A DNA stretch of 64,000 bases from Azolla caroliniana (GCA_043228905.1 JBHGNT010000006.1:12400001-12464000); one strand, 5' to 3'; shown: positions 10,542 through 21,033, counted from the stretch's first letter. A program made the numbers and translations. Notes: generated from the letters alone by a model not told the origin.

Positions 10542-11290
10542 GTTGGAGACTACCAAGTCGGACAAGAGCTGGAACGAATCGGAGAAAGACGATTCGGTTC
10601 AATAGTTGGATTCGGAAGAGCCAAATCAACTAAAGACCAAGCGGATGAGAAGGCAACTGAAGTCGACACCGACACGGAGGAACCGATGGGTCAACAAGCG
10701 CCGGAGTCATAGCAACGAAGGAGCTAAGATGGGCCTGCTGAGCAAACAAGCTGATCAAGGAGGTCGAGGAGTACAGAACCAGACGGGTCGTCGAAAGTGG
10801 AACCAGACCGGATAAGGAGCGTAAGCAAGGTAGGAGGACACGAGAAGGATTCGGATGGAAAAACCGGCTACCAACCCAAGAGCACGACATCAAGGACAAT
10901 CGACTGGCAAGGAAGGTTGAACATGCACAAGAGCTCGAGATCGAGACTGAGGTCACCATTGAAAGCAATGAAGAATCAATAGAAGATGAAACAAAGGGGG
11001 AGGAATCCCCAACACACGATAACAAGATTGAGGTACCGGTCGAGTCTCAAAGGGAGGAAGGACAAAGCGAGATGGTGATTGAACAAGATCATATTGAAGG
11101 CATGAGGCAAGAAGCTGACACCAAGGATGAAGACTCCATTTCCCTTCTCTTTGCCATCTTCTTGTTCTTCTCCTACTTTTTTGGAGGTGTATGTGGAGTC
11201 CCTAAAGAGTCCCAATTAGAACGCGGTCCCGAAGTGAGTCACGATGGACCCAAGAAGCCCCAAAATGAGTTGGAACAAGGGGTTACAATC
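10542..11290 (+). mobile_element. Copia remnant continued, with an unexplained open frame (10742-11356)
   Basis: This is the right half of the copia remnant split at 4743, similar to 118-370. From about 10742 to the stop at 11354-11356 one frame stays open for about 205 codons without an initiator at its start. It is charged and Glu-rich (for example ELEIETEVTIESNEESIED) and then has a hydrophobic stretch (SLLFAIFLFFSYFFGG, about 11139-11186) that could be a membrane segment. I do not recognise it. It may be an extra 3' ORF of the element or chance openness in purine-rich DNA. Confidence 0.35.
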
Positions 11291-11737
11291 AATGTTGGCA
11301 CAAGCATAAGGAGTGGGGCCCCAAGAAGGGACTCAACCCCTAAGAAGGGGTTCTAGCCTTGGGTTGGGACCACGAGTCCCAATCTAAGTTGGGACTTGGG
11401 AAATACCCGGACCCTGCTACAAGAACAACGGCGTCCAAGTGCCAACAACCAGCCACAACGGAGACCAAAAGAGACCTCTTGGCATAACAGGCACCCCTCT
11501 TGGCATTACGGCCACCCCCTTGGCCTATATAAGAAGAACCCTCTCCTCATTTTTGAGCATTCCCATATTTAGAAACTCTCTCCTGTCCCTAATTATAGTA
11601 GCTCTAAGGAGCTTGTACCTAATCTTCTTTTTAATCATGCTTAAGTCAAATTAATAAAATCTTTTTCTTTTCTTCCTCTCTCTTCTCCCCACCGTGTTTC
11701 GGGTCCGTTTCGAGACCCCCATGTTTTAGGTTCGTCA
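11291..11737 (+). mobile_element. Possible solo LTR
   Basis: The block reads AATGTTGGCACAAG at its start and TTCGTCA at its end, flanked by CAATC on both sides (11286-11290 and 11738-11742). It holds a TATA box (TATATAAG, 11526-11533) and an AATAAA polyadenylation-like signal (about 11651). The two extra A bases before TGTTGG are odd, so the boundary or the call may be wrong. It could instead be the 3' LTR of the copia remnant. Confidence 0.4.
11526..11533 (+). promoter_or_regulatory. TATA box in the LTR-like block
   Basis: TATATAAG about 120 bases upstream of an AATAAA motif, an order that fits U3-R of an LTR. Confidence 0.45.
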
Positions 11738-11750
11738 CAATCGAGTATAG

Positions 11751-11905
11751 CTCAATCAGACCCTAGGACCATGGCCAAGGGTCCATCTAATCTGATAATT
11801 CCCATTCCCATTCTTTGACTTCCTTGCGCGCTCATTCAGACCCTAAGACCATGGCCAAGGGTCCATCTAAGCTAATTATTCCCATTCCCATGCTTTGACC
11901 TCCTT
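11751..11905. repeat. Two tandem copies of an 80-bp unit
   Basis: CTCAATCAGACCCTAGGACC...CTTTGACTTCCTT (11751-11826) is repeated with few changes at 11831-11905, 80 bases later. No gene is visible. It marks the left border of the tRNA array. Confidence 0.7.
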
Positions 11906-12000
11906 CCACTCTTCCTTTTGAGCTAAGCTAGCTTGATGTGCTACCTAAGATGTTTCATGTATATAAAGTTGGAAACAAATTTTAACTTGGCGTACGATGG

Positions 12001-12369
12001 CTGCTAATCATGGGGCTCAAACCCATATGCACAACATTGAAAACCTTGCACTCTTCCACATGAGCTATGGCATCTCGATGTGTTCGATCAAACATTTCAC
12101 ATACCTAGAGTTGCATTAACATTTAAGATTTAACACAATATGCGATGCCCTGAAACCATGGTGCTCAAACCCATGACCACAACGTTGAGAGCCTTGCGCT
12201 CTTCCAATTGAGCTATGTCATCGCCATGTGGTTGATTAGATGTTTCACATTCCTAGAGTTGCATTAACATTTAAGATTTTACAGAAGATGCAATGCCCCC
12301 AAACCATGCGGTTCAAACCCATGACCACAAGGTGAGAGCCTTACACTCTTCCACCTAAGCTAGGTCAGC
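12001..12369 (-). pseudogene. Three decayed tRNA-like copies at the left edge
   Basis: Copies at about 12001-12073, 12150-12222 and 12298-12369. The anticodon triplet has drifted: TTC in the first and CTC in the second, while the third has lost a loop base. Acceptor stems no longer pair. They are spaced about 149 bases apart, unlike the core. Confidence 0.6.
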
Positions 12370-12742
12370 TTGATGAGCTTGCCAAGCACAATTTACAATT
12401 CCATGCGCAGAATTAGATGGCCATTTATGATTTAACACAACTTGCGACATCCACACCCACCAACCATGGGACAGAAACAATTTCATGCATAGAATGAGAT
12501 CAACAACATCGTCGTTTGGGTTGACCCAGAGCATCCATTTATGATTTAACTTGGGTTGCAACGCCCGCCGACCATGGGGCTTGAAAACTTTCATGCATAG
12601 AATGAGATAACCATTTATGATTTAACCTAGCTTGCAAGTCCCACAGACCATGGGGATCACACTCATGACCATAAGATTAAGTGCCTTGTGGTCTTCCATC
12701 TAAGCTAGGCTAGCTGGGTGTCCCAACCATAATTTCATGCTA

Positions 12743-12815
12743 CGTCCGACCATGGGGCTTGAACCCATGACCACAAGGTTAAGAGCCTTGCGCTTTTCCA
12801 TCTAAGCTAGGCCAG
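12743..12815 (-). pseudogene. tRNA-Lys(CTT)-like copy, diverged
   Basis: Keeps the CTT anticodon loop, but acceptor, D-arm and T-loop bases differ from the core consensus. Confidence 0.55.
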
Positions 12816-12864
12816 CTCAGTATGCTTGACCAGCACCATTTCATCCTAGATTGAGATGACCATT

Positions 12865-13207
12865 TGTTACCCTACCTGTAAGAATATACGGGGAGGCATA
12901 AGGGTAGCTGTAATGATGTGGTTGATGTGTATGTGTAAAGTAAATGAGTGTGTGAGTATGTGTATGGCCACATGCACAATTATGTGCATGTGTACAAGAA
13001 TGCGTAACGGTCTTATATATAACGGTCATGTAACTGTTACATTGGATGTATTATATAAACCCCTTATGGGCATGTAATGAGATATACACTTTTTCTCTCT
13101 TATTTTGGTGTCATTCTTATTTTCACTCTCTCCTTCTATCTCTCTATCGTAAACCCCTTGGGAGGGGGGTGAAGCGATTCTAGGCTTCACCCGCCACCCC
13201 AACAACA
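12865..13207 (+). mobile_element. Solo LTR inserted in the tRNA array
   Basis: 343 bp starting TGTTACCCTACC and ending CCCCAACAACA, flanked by CCATT on both sides (12860-12864 and 13208-13212). The target is the array phrase GATGACCATTTATGAG. It has a TATA box (TATATAAA, 13052-13059) followed by a pyrimidine-rich tract. There is no coding sequence. Solo LTRs arise by recombination between the two LTRs of a full element. The orientation is inferred from the TATA box. Confidence 0.8.
13052..13059 (+). promoter_or_regulatory. TATA box of the solo LTR
   Basis: TATATAAA followed by ACCCC within the solo LTR. Confidence 0.5.
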
Positions 13208-13516
13208 CCATTTATGAGTTAATACAACATGTAATGCCCAAGGACCATGGTTCTCGAACCCATGATGAAAAGATTAAGACCCTTGCACTCTTCCATCTAA
13301 ACTAACCCAACTCAATGTGCTTGCCAAGGAAAATTTCATATCTAGAGTGAAATGACCATTAATAATTACGAAACCAGATGCCCGCTAACAATGGGTAAGC
13401 AAAGTGAGATGACCTTGCATGCAAAGCCCACCAACTAGGGGCCTTGACTTAGGGCAAGCACAATGTCGTGCCTAGAGTTATATGACCAAATTTGATTTGA
13501 CCAAACATCCAACCCA

Positions 13517-13589
13517 CGCCAACCATGGGGCTCGAGCCCATGACCACAAGGTTCACAGCCTTGCACTCTTCCATCTGAGCTAGACCGGC
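13517..13589 (-). pseudogene. tRNA-Lys-derived copy with changed anticodon (GTG)
   Basis: The stem CAAGG/CCTTG is intact, but the loop reads CTGTGAA, so the triplet is GTG instead of CTT. The acceptor stem and the T loop (CTCGAGCCC on plus) also carry changes. Confidence 0.55.
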
Positions 13590-13880
13590 TCAGTGTGCTT
13601 GACAAGCAAAATTTCATACTACATTCAGATGACCATTTATGAGTTAACACAACATGTAATGCCCACGGACCATGGCTCTCGAACCCATGATGAAAAGATT
13701 AAGAGCCTTGCGCTCTTCCAACTAAAGTAGGCCAACTCAATGTGCCCGCTAACAATGGGTAAACACAATGAGATGACCTTGTATACGAAGCCCACCAACT
13801 AGGGGCCTAAACTTAGGGTAACCACAATGGCGTGCCTAGAGTTATATGACAAAATATCATTTGACCAAGATTGTGACACT

Positions 13881-13953
13881 CGCCGACCATGGGGCTCGAA
13901 CCCATGACCACAAGGTTAAGAGCCTTGTGCTCTTCCATCTGAGCTAGGCCGGC
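13881..13953 (-). tRNA. tRNA-Lys-CTT: tRNA-Lys(CTT), near-consensus copy left of the core
   Basis: Acceptor, T-arm, anticodon arm (CAAGG-CTCTTAA-CCTTG) and D-arm all pair. One change against the consensus (plus-strand CTTGTGCTC for CTTGCGCTC). Confidence 0.7.
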
Positions 13954-14393
13954 TTGGTATGCTTGACAAGCACAATTTCATCCTAGACTGAGATGACCAT
14001 TTATGAGTCAATACAACATGTAATGCCCACGGATCATGGTTCCTATACCCATTTATGAGTTAATACAACATGTAATGCCCACGGACCATGGTTCTCATAC
14101 CCATTTATGAGTTAATACAACATGTAATGCCCACGGACCATGGTTCTCATACCCTTGCGCTCTTCCAGCTAAACTAGGCCAACTCAATGTGCTTGCCAAG
14201 GAAAATTTCATATCTAGAGTGAAATGACCATTAATAATTACAAAACAAGATGTAATGCCCACTAACAATGCGTAAGCAAAGTGAGACGACATTGCATGCG
14301 AAGCCCACCAACTAGGGGCCTAGACATACGGTAAGCACAATGGTGTGCCTAGAGTTATATGACCAAATATGATTTCACCAAGCATGCGACACT

Positions 14394-14466
14394 CGCCACC
14401 CAGGGGGCTCAAACCTATGACAACAAGATTAAGAACCTTGTGCTCTTCCATCTGAGCTAGGCCATC
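14394..14466 (-). pseudogene. tRNA-Lys(CTT)-like copy, diverged
   Basis: Several stem changes in the acceptor, T stem and anticodon stem. The CTT triplet is still readable. Confidence 0.5.
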
Positions 14467-14823
14467 TCAGTGTGCTTAACAAGCACAATTTCATCCTACA
14501 TTAAGATGACCATTTATGAGTTAATACAACATGTAATGCCCACGGACCATGGCTCTCGAACCCATGGTGAAAAGATTAAGAGCATTGCGCTCTTCCAGCT
14601 ATACTAGGCCAACTCAATGTGCTTGCCAAGGAAAATTTCATATCTAGAGTGAAATGACCATTAATAATTACAAAACAAGATGTAATGCCCTCTAACAATG
14701 GGTAAGCAAAGTGAGATGACCTTGCATGCGAAGCCCACCAGCTAGGGGCCTAGACTTAGGGTAAGCACAATGTCGTGCCTAGAGTTATACGACCAAATAT
14801 GATTTGACCAAGCATGCGACACT

Positions 14824-14896
14824 CGCCGACCATGGGGCCCGAACCCATGACCACAAGGTTAAGAGCCTTGCGCTCTACTATCTGAGCTAGGCCGAC
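14824..14896 (-). pseudogene. tRNA-Lys(CTT)-like copy, mildly diverged
   Basis: Anticodon and T arms intact. The D loop (CTCTACTATCTGAGC on plus) and the acceptor 5' strand are altered. Confidence 0.5.
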
Positions 14897-15114
14897 TAGG
14901 TGTGATTGCCAAGCAAATTTATGATTACAATTTCATTGAGCATTTATGATTTTTAACACAGTGTGCGACTCCTACTCTTGCCAAGGTTTCATTCCTAGAT
15001 TGAGATGACCATTTATGATTTATATCACATATAATGTTTGTCAACCATGGGGCTCACACAATTTCATGCCTAGAACGAGATGACCATTTATGATTTAACA
15101 AATCTTGCGCCTCC

Positions 15115-15310
15115 CACCTACCATGTCGCTCGAATCCATGACCACAAGGTTAAGAACCTTGCACTCTTCCATCAAAACTAGGGCAGCTCAGTGTGCTTGT
15201 CAAGCACAATTGATGACCATTTATGATTTAACACGGTTTGGAATGCCCACCGACCATGGGGTATCATGACCACAAGGTTAAGAGCCTTGCCCTCATGCAT
15301 TTCAGCTAGG
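15115..15310 (-). pseudogene. Two broken tRNA-like copies
   Basis: One at about 15115-15187 with a CTT loop but damaged acceptor and D stem. A second at about 15247-15310 has lost much of its T arm. Decay increases toward the retroelement at 15.5 kb. Confidence 0.45.
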
Positions 15311-15915
15311 CTGACTCAATGCACATACAAGGAAAGTAAATATTTATACCTAGAGTGAGATCACTATTTATGATTTAACATGACATGCGATGTCCTTTGA
15401 CCTTGGTCCTCCAACCCATGACCACAAATTAAGAGACTTGCACTCTTCCAGAATGTGACACCCATTTGAGCTAGTCGGAGGAAATAAAATATTAAGTAAT
15501 ATTGCTCTCATGAATTAGTTTAATAAAATTTCCATAATGTTGCTAGTGATTCTTCAAACCAAATAGAAGGTAATGAAACTGTTATTTTGCTGCTTTCTCA
15601 TGGAATAGTTGACCAAATTTTCATTTTGTGACTATCATTCTTTTAAACAGACGAGGAATCACCTTTAATCCATGCAACAAATATATAATAGGTGCCAAGA
15701 ACTTGTTGGTTTTGCAGTATTTTGCAACAAAAGCTAGTCCATCACTAGTAGGTTGCAAGAAAGCACACTGAGAAATATCGACAGCAAGACCATAGACAAA
15801 TGAATTCCTGTAAAGAAAAGGAAGAGACCTCTAACAAAACCTTTGCATCAAGAAAGAATGAGAATAGATCATTAATGAAGAATGAGCTTAACATTTTCGC
15901 TCAAAATCTTCTTAC

Positions 15916-16154
15916 CTCATTGCATCAAGATGTGTGGTGGTTATTCCTTGTCTCCTCTCCTTTCTGGAAACCCAAAGACGTCTTATACCACACACTGCAA
16001 GTACAGCAATATTGTTGAATACATCAGCATTTGGTGTGGCATCGTCATATTTGGATCTCTTCTACACTACTTCTCTCTTAAAAGTGATATTACCAAAAAC
16101 CAAAGTTTTTCTTGAGCTACTAGTCTTTGTTGCACCAACATCACATAAAGACAT
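15916..16154 (-). pseudogene. Exon-like fragment of an unrecognised gene
   Basis: On the minus strand an ATG (16154) opens a frame of 79 codons (starting MSLCDVGATKTSSS, then ITFKREVV, later NNIAVLAVCGIRRLW and TTTHLDAMR) that ends exactly at a good donor, GAG|GTAAGAAG (15916/15915). A single in-frame TAG lies at 16062-16064. I do not recognise the protein. It could be a captured host exon or part of the retroelement. Confidence 0.3.
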
Positions 16155-16179
16155 TTGATCTTTGTGTTGATTATCCTCT

Positions 16180-16954
16180 GGTCTTCTGATCTCCATGTTT
16201 CACCTTCACAAGCTCCCATGCCTCCCGTATTAACGCTTCTAGGTCGAGCTCCTCCAAACCGTTTTGCGTTTAACTCTCTTTCGGCGGTAGTGTGTAGTCA
16301 CTCGCCGCTCGCGGGCCGTGTTGTGGCCAACCGCCTCGCATCATGTTGCCGGCATACCTATTCCACTTCGGACCACTCCTCAGTGAGACCATGTGTTCCA
16401 TAATCATCTTGAAGCTCGAATAAGATGTCCATCCTCTCCTCATGATGGATCGTCTTCAAAAATAGGACTTTTTCCGCCCCCACCGATCTCCGTTCCCACT
16501 CCGAGAGTTTAGAGAAACGAAGCTCGAACTCTCGGAATACCTCCATCGCGTTCCGATGATGCCTCGTTGATGCCACCCACCGATCGAACTGATGTCGACC
16601 TCTTCCTTCCAGTTCCGCGTATCCGTACGTCTCCAATAGAGCTCCCTCAAAGGACTCCCATGATTCGTGAGATTCTCGGAGCTCGACCTCTTTGTACCTT
16701 GATACGGCCGCCACTCGACAAAAAAAATCTAGCTTTGTCGCTTCATCCACACCCCGCTTCGTCATCTCGACATTGTAAGCTCTCAAAAAATTTGGAACCG
16801 CATTCCCATTGAACCGGACGACTCGATCGACCACCCTTCGACGGTTTGTTGAGGCGCATCTCACTTCGCCATCTTCCGTCCGGCTTCCATCACGATTTTT
16901 GCCATCATCTCCTCGAAGTCGAAGTCTTCTTCCATCTCCATGCTCTCTTTCCGC
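16180..16954 (-). pseudogene. Gag-like gene, second copy of the family at 2028-3180
   Basis: The open frame 16358-16864 (168 aa) holds VVRFNGNAVPNFLRAY, DFFCRVAAVSRYKEVEL, WESFEGALLETYG, RGRHQFDRWVAS, VFREFELRF, GAEKVLFLKTI and GLTEEWSEVE, co-linear with the first copy. Downstream it continues past a TAG (VE-stop-VCRQHDARRLA, against VERVCRWLDEERFA in the other copy) and a TGA. The upstream leader is in another frame. The FNG...FL..Y opening and spacing resemble retrotransposon capsid proteins. No protease or RT follows. Confidence 0.6.
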
Positions 16955-16977
16955 CCTTCACGTCGGGTTCACCAAAT
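16955..16977 (-). promoter_or_regulatory. Primer-binding-site-like sequence
   Basis: TTTGGTGAACCCGACGTGA on the minus strand, immediately inside the LTR end. Conserved in position with 3159-3180. Confidence 0.5.
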
Positions 16978-16978
16978 A

Positions 16979-17182
16979 TGTCGCATTGTTACGCACGTGC
17001 ATGTAGAAGGGGCGGGACCACGGGGGTCTCAGACTAGGGAGTAGAGGAGAAATAATAAGATATGATTAAGAAGCTTAGCTCAAGAGGAGAAGAGGAAAGA
17101 ATAAGACCATGAGATAGAAGGGGAGATCAGTCGAGGCAAGATGCTCAACAAGTTATATTAAAACAAACAAACGACTACAACA
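16979..17182 (-). repeat. LTR (minus orientation)
   Basis: 204 bp, on the minus strand TGTTGTAGTCG...CAATGCGACA. It shares the GGGGCGGGACCACGGG block and the CGACA end with 3181-3922. The outer end is placed by its TGTTG start and the resumption of array sequence about 15 bases later. Confidence 0.5.
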
Positions 17183-17261
17183 ATAGCACCAAGTTATATT
17201 AAGCACATTAGCGTCCCTACAGTTACATGACCATATATGATTTGACCAAGCATGCTACATT

Positions 17262-17334
17262 CGCCGACCATGGGGCTCGAACCCATGACCACAAGGTCAA
17301 GGGCCTTGCGCTCTTCCATCTGAGCTAGGCCGGC
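17262..17334 (-). tRNA. tRNA-Lys-CTT: tRNA-Lys(CTT) copy
   Basis: All stems pair. The anticodon loop reads CCCTTGA, so the universal U33 is changed to C and base 37 to G. Probably weak or non-functional. Confidence 0.6.
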
Positions 17335-17693
17335 TCTGTGTGCTTGACAAGCACAATTTCATCCTACATTGAGATGAACATTTATGAGCTAACCCAACAT
17401 GTAATGCCCATGGACCATGGCTCTCGACCCATGATGAAAAGATTAAGAGCCTTGCGCACTTCCAGCTAAAGTAGGCCAACTCAATGTGCTTGCCAAGGAA
17501 AATGTCATATCTAGAGTGAAATGACCATTAGTAATTACAAAACAATATGTAATACCCGCTAACAATCGGCAAGCAAATTGAGATGACCTTGCTTACAATG
17601 AAGCCCACCAATTAGGGGCGTTGAATTAGGATAAGCACAATGTCGTGCCTTGACTTATATCACCAAATTTTATTTGACACAGCATGCCACACT

Positions 17694-17766
17694 CGCCGAC
17701 CATGGGGCTCGAACCCATGACCACAAGGTTAAGAGCCTTGCGCTCTTCCATCTGAGCTAGGCCGGC
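17694..17766 (-). tRNA. tRNA-Lys-CTT: tRNA-Lys(CTT), consensus copy
   Basis: Identical to the array consensus: acceptor GCCGGCC/GGTCGGC, A box TAGCTCAGATGG, loop CTCTTAA, B box GGTTCGAGCCC and discriminator G. Confidence 0.85.
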
Positions 17767-18233
17767 TCGATGTACTTGACAACCACACTTTCATCCTAGA
17801 CAGAGATGACCATTTATGAGTTAATACAACATGTAATGCCCACGAACCATGGCTCTCAAACCCATGATGAAAAGATTAAGAGCCTTGCGCTCTTCAAGCT
17901 AAACTAGCATAACTCAATGTGCTTGCCAAGGTAAATTTCATATCTAGAGTGAAATGAGCATTCATAATCACAAAACAATATATAATGCCCGCTAACAATG
18001 GGCAAGCAAAGTGAGATGACCTTTCTTACAATGAGTAAGCAAAGTGAGATGAACTTGCATGCGAAGCCCACTAACTATGGGCGTTGACTTAGGATAAGCA
18101 CAAAGTCGTGCCTTCAGTTATATCACCAAATTTTATTTGTGTGCCCACTAACTATGGGCGTTGACTTAGGATAAGCACAATGTCGTGCCTTAACTTATAT
18201 CAGCAAATTTTATTTGACACAGCATGCCACACT

Positions 18234-18306
18234 CGCCGACCATGGGGCTCGAACCCATGACAACAAGGTTAAGAGCCTTGCGCTCTTCCATCTGAGCTAG
18301 GCCGGC
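18234..18306 (-). tRNA. tRNA-Lys-CTT: tRNA-Lys(CTT) copy
   Basis: One change in the variable loop. 540 bases after the previous copy because of a short local duplication near 18060-18180. Confidence 0.8.
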
Positions 18307-18696
18307 TCGATATGCTTGACAACCACACTTTCATCCTAGACTGAGATGACCATTAATGAGTTAATACAACATGTAATGCCCATGGACCATGGCTCTCGAA
18401 CCCATGATGAAAAGATTAAGAGCCTTGCGCTCTTCAAGCTAAACTAGCATAACTCAATGTGCTTGCAAGGGTATATTTCATATCTAGACTGAAATGAGCA
18501 TTAATAATCACAAAACAATATGTAATGCCCGTTGACAATGGGAAAGCAAAGTGAGATGACCTTTCTTACAATGAGTAAGCAAAGTGAGATGAACTTGCAT
18601 GCGAAGCCCACTAACTAGGGGCGTTGACTTAGGATAAGCACAATGTCGTGCCTTGACTTATATCACCAAATTAAATTTGACACAGCATACCACACT

Positions 18697-18769
18697 CGCC
18701 GACCATGGGGCTCGAACCCATGACCACAAGGTTAAGAGCCTTGCGCTCTTCCATCTGAGCTAGGCCGGC
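18697..18769 (-). tRNA. tRNA-Lys-CTT: tRNA-Lys(CTT), consensus copy
   Basis: Matches the consensus throughout. Confidence 0.85.
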
Positions 18770-19159
18770 TCGATGTGCTTGACAACTACACTTTCATCCT
18801 AGACTGAGATGATCATTTATGAGTTAATACAACATGTAATGCCCACGGACCATGGCTCTCGAACCCAAGATGAAAAGATTAAGAGCCTTGCGCTCTTCAA
18901 GCTAAACTAGAATAACTCAATGTGCTTGCCAAGGTAAATTTCATATCTAGAGTGAAATGAGCATTAATAATCACAAAACAATATGTAATGCCCGCTAACA
19001 ATGCGCAAGCAAAGTGAGATGACCTTTCTTACAATGAGTAAGCAAAGTGAGATGACCTTGCATCCAAAGCCCACCAATTAGGGGCATTGAATTAGGATAA
19101 GCACAATGTCGTGCCTTGACTTATATCACCAGATTTTATTTGACACAACATGCCACACT

Positions 19160-19232
19160 CGCCGACCATGGGGCTCGAACCCATGACCACAAGGTCAAGA
19201 GCCTTACGCTCTTCCATCTGAGCTAGGCCGGC
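19160..19232 (-). tRNA. tRNA-Lys-CTT: tRNA-Lys(CTT) copy
   Basis: Loop CTCTTGA (base 37 changed) and a wobble pair at the top of the anticodon stem. Confidence 0.7.
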
Positions 19233-19644
19233 TCGATGTACTTGACAACCACACTTTCATCCTAGACTGCAATGACCATTTATGAGTTAATACAACATGT
19301 AATGCCCACGAACCATGGCTCTCGAACCTATGATGAAAAGATTAAGACCCTTGCGCTCTTCAAACTAGAGCCTTGCGCTCTTCAAACTAAACTAGCATAA
19401 CTCAATGTGCTTGCCAAGGTAAATTTCATATCTAGATTGAAATGAGCATTAATAATCACAAAACAATATGTAATGCCCGCTAACAATGGGCAAGCAAAGT
19501 GAGATGACCTTTCTTACAATGAGTAAACAAAGTGAGATGAATTTGCATGCGAAGCCCACTAACTATGGGCGTTGACTTAGGATAAGCACAAAGTCGTGCC
19601 TTCAGTTATATCACCAAATTTTATTTGACACAGCATGCCACACT

Positions 19645-19717
19645 CGCCGACCATGGGGCTCGAACCCATGACCACAAGGTTAAGAGCCTTGCGCTCTTCC
19701 ATCTGAGCTAGGCCGGC
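19645..19717 (-). tRNA. tRNA-Lys-CTT: tRNA-Lys(CTT), consensus copy
   Basis: Matches the consensus. 485 bases after the previous copy, because a 22-base stretch near 19365 is duplicated. Confidence 0.85.
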
Positions 19718-20107
19718 TTGATATGCTTGACAACCACACTTTCATCCTAGACTAAGATGACCATTAATGAGATAATACAACATGTTATGCCCACGGACCA
19801 TGGCTCTCGAACCCATGATGAAAAGATTAAGAGCCTTGCGCTCTTCAAGCTAAACTAGCATAACTCAATGTGCTTGCCAAGGTAAATTTCATATCTAGAC
19901 TGAAATGAGCATTAATAATCACAAAACAATATGTAATGCCTGTTGACAATGGGCAAGCAAAGTGAGATGACCTTTCTTACAATGAGTAAGCAAAGTGAGA
20001 TGAACTTGCATGCGAAGCCCACTAACTAGGGGCGTTGACTTAGGATAAGCACAATCTCGTGCCTTGACTTATATCACCAAATCTTATTTGACACAGCATA
20101 CCACACT

Positions 20108-20180
20108 CGCCGACCATGGGGCTCGAACCCATGACCACAAGGTTAAGAGCCTTGCGCTCTTCCATCTGAGCTAGGCCGGC
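20108..20180 (-). tRNA. tRNA-Lys-CTT: tRNA-Lys(CTT), consensus copy
   Basis: Matches the consensus. Followed on plus by GCGATG, a marker shared with 21960, 27925, 28388, 30703 and 33944. Confidence 0.85.
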
Positions 20181-20570
20181 GCGATGTGCTTGACAACCAC
20201 ACTTTCATCCTAGACTGAGATGACCATTAATGAGATAATACAACATGTAATGCCCACGGACCATGGCTCTCGAACCCATGATGAAAAGATTAAGAGCCTT
20301 GCGCTCTTCAAGCTAAACTAGGATAACTCAATGTGCTTGCCAAGGTAAATTTCATATCTAGACTGAAATGAGCATTTATAATCACAGAACAATATGTAAT
20401 GCCCGTTGACAATGGGCAAGCAAAGTGAGATGACCTTTCTTACAATGAGTAAGCAAAGTGAGATGAACTTGCATGCGAAGCCCACTAACTAGGGGCGTTG
20501 ACTTAGGATAAGCACAATGTCGTGCCTTGACTTATATCACCAAATTAAATTTGACACAGCATACCACACT

Positions 20571-20643
20571 CGCCGACCATGGTGCTCGAACCCATGACCA
20601 CAAGGTTAAGAGCCTTGCGCTCTTCCATCTGAACTAGGCCGGC
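20571..20643 (-). tRNA. tRNA-Lys-CTT: tRNA-Lys(CTT) variant
   Basis: Two changes: a T-stem mismatch (plus GGTGCTCG for GGGGCTCG) and a D-arm change (GAACTAGG). Confidence 0.6.
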
Positions 20644-21033
20644 TCGATGTGCTTGACAACCACACTTTCATCCTAGACTGAGATGACCATTAATGAGTTA
20701 ATACAACATGTAATGCCCATGGACCATGGCTCTCGAACCCATGATGAAAAGATTAAGAGCCTTGCGCTCTTCAAGCTAAACTAGCATAACTCAATGTGCT
20801 TGCAAGGGTATATTTCATATCTAGACTGAAATGAGCATTAATAATCACAAAACAATATGTAATGCCCGTTGACAATGGGCAAGCAAAGTGAGATGACCTT
20901 TCTTACAATGAGTAAGCAAAGTGAGATGAACTTGCATGCGAAGCCCACTAACTAGCGGCGTTGACTTAGGATAAGCACAATGTCGTGCCTTGACTATTAT
21001 CACCAAATTAAATTTGACACAGCATACCACACT

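Larger units (their letters stand above)
15480..17182 (-). mobile_element. Minus-strand LTR retroelement interrupting the array (partial)
   Basis: The array stops near 15450 and resumes near 17195. Reading on the minus strand there is an LTR (16979-17182), a primer-binding-like site, a gag-like gene and then non-array AT-rich sequence down to about 15480. Only gag is recognisable and no second LTR was found, so the element is truncated or internally deleted. It is related to the element at 895-3922. Confidence 0.55.
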
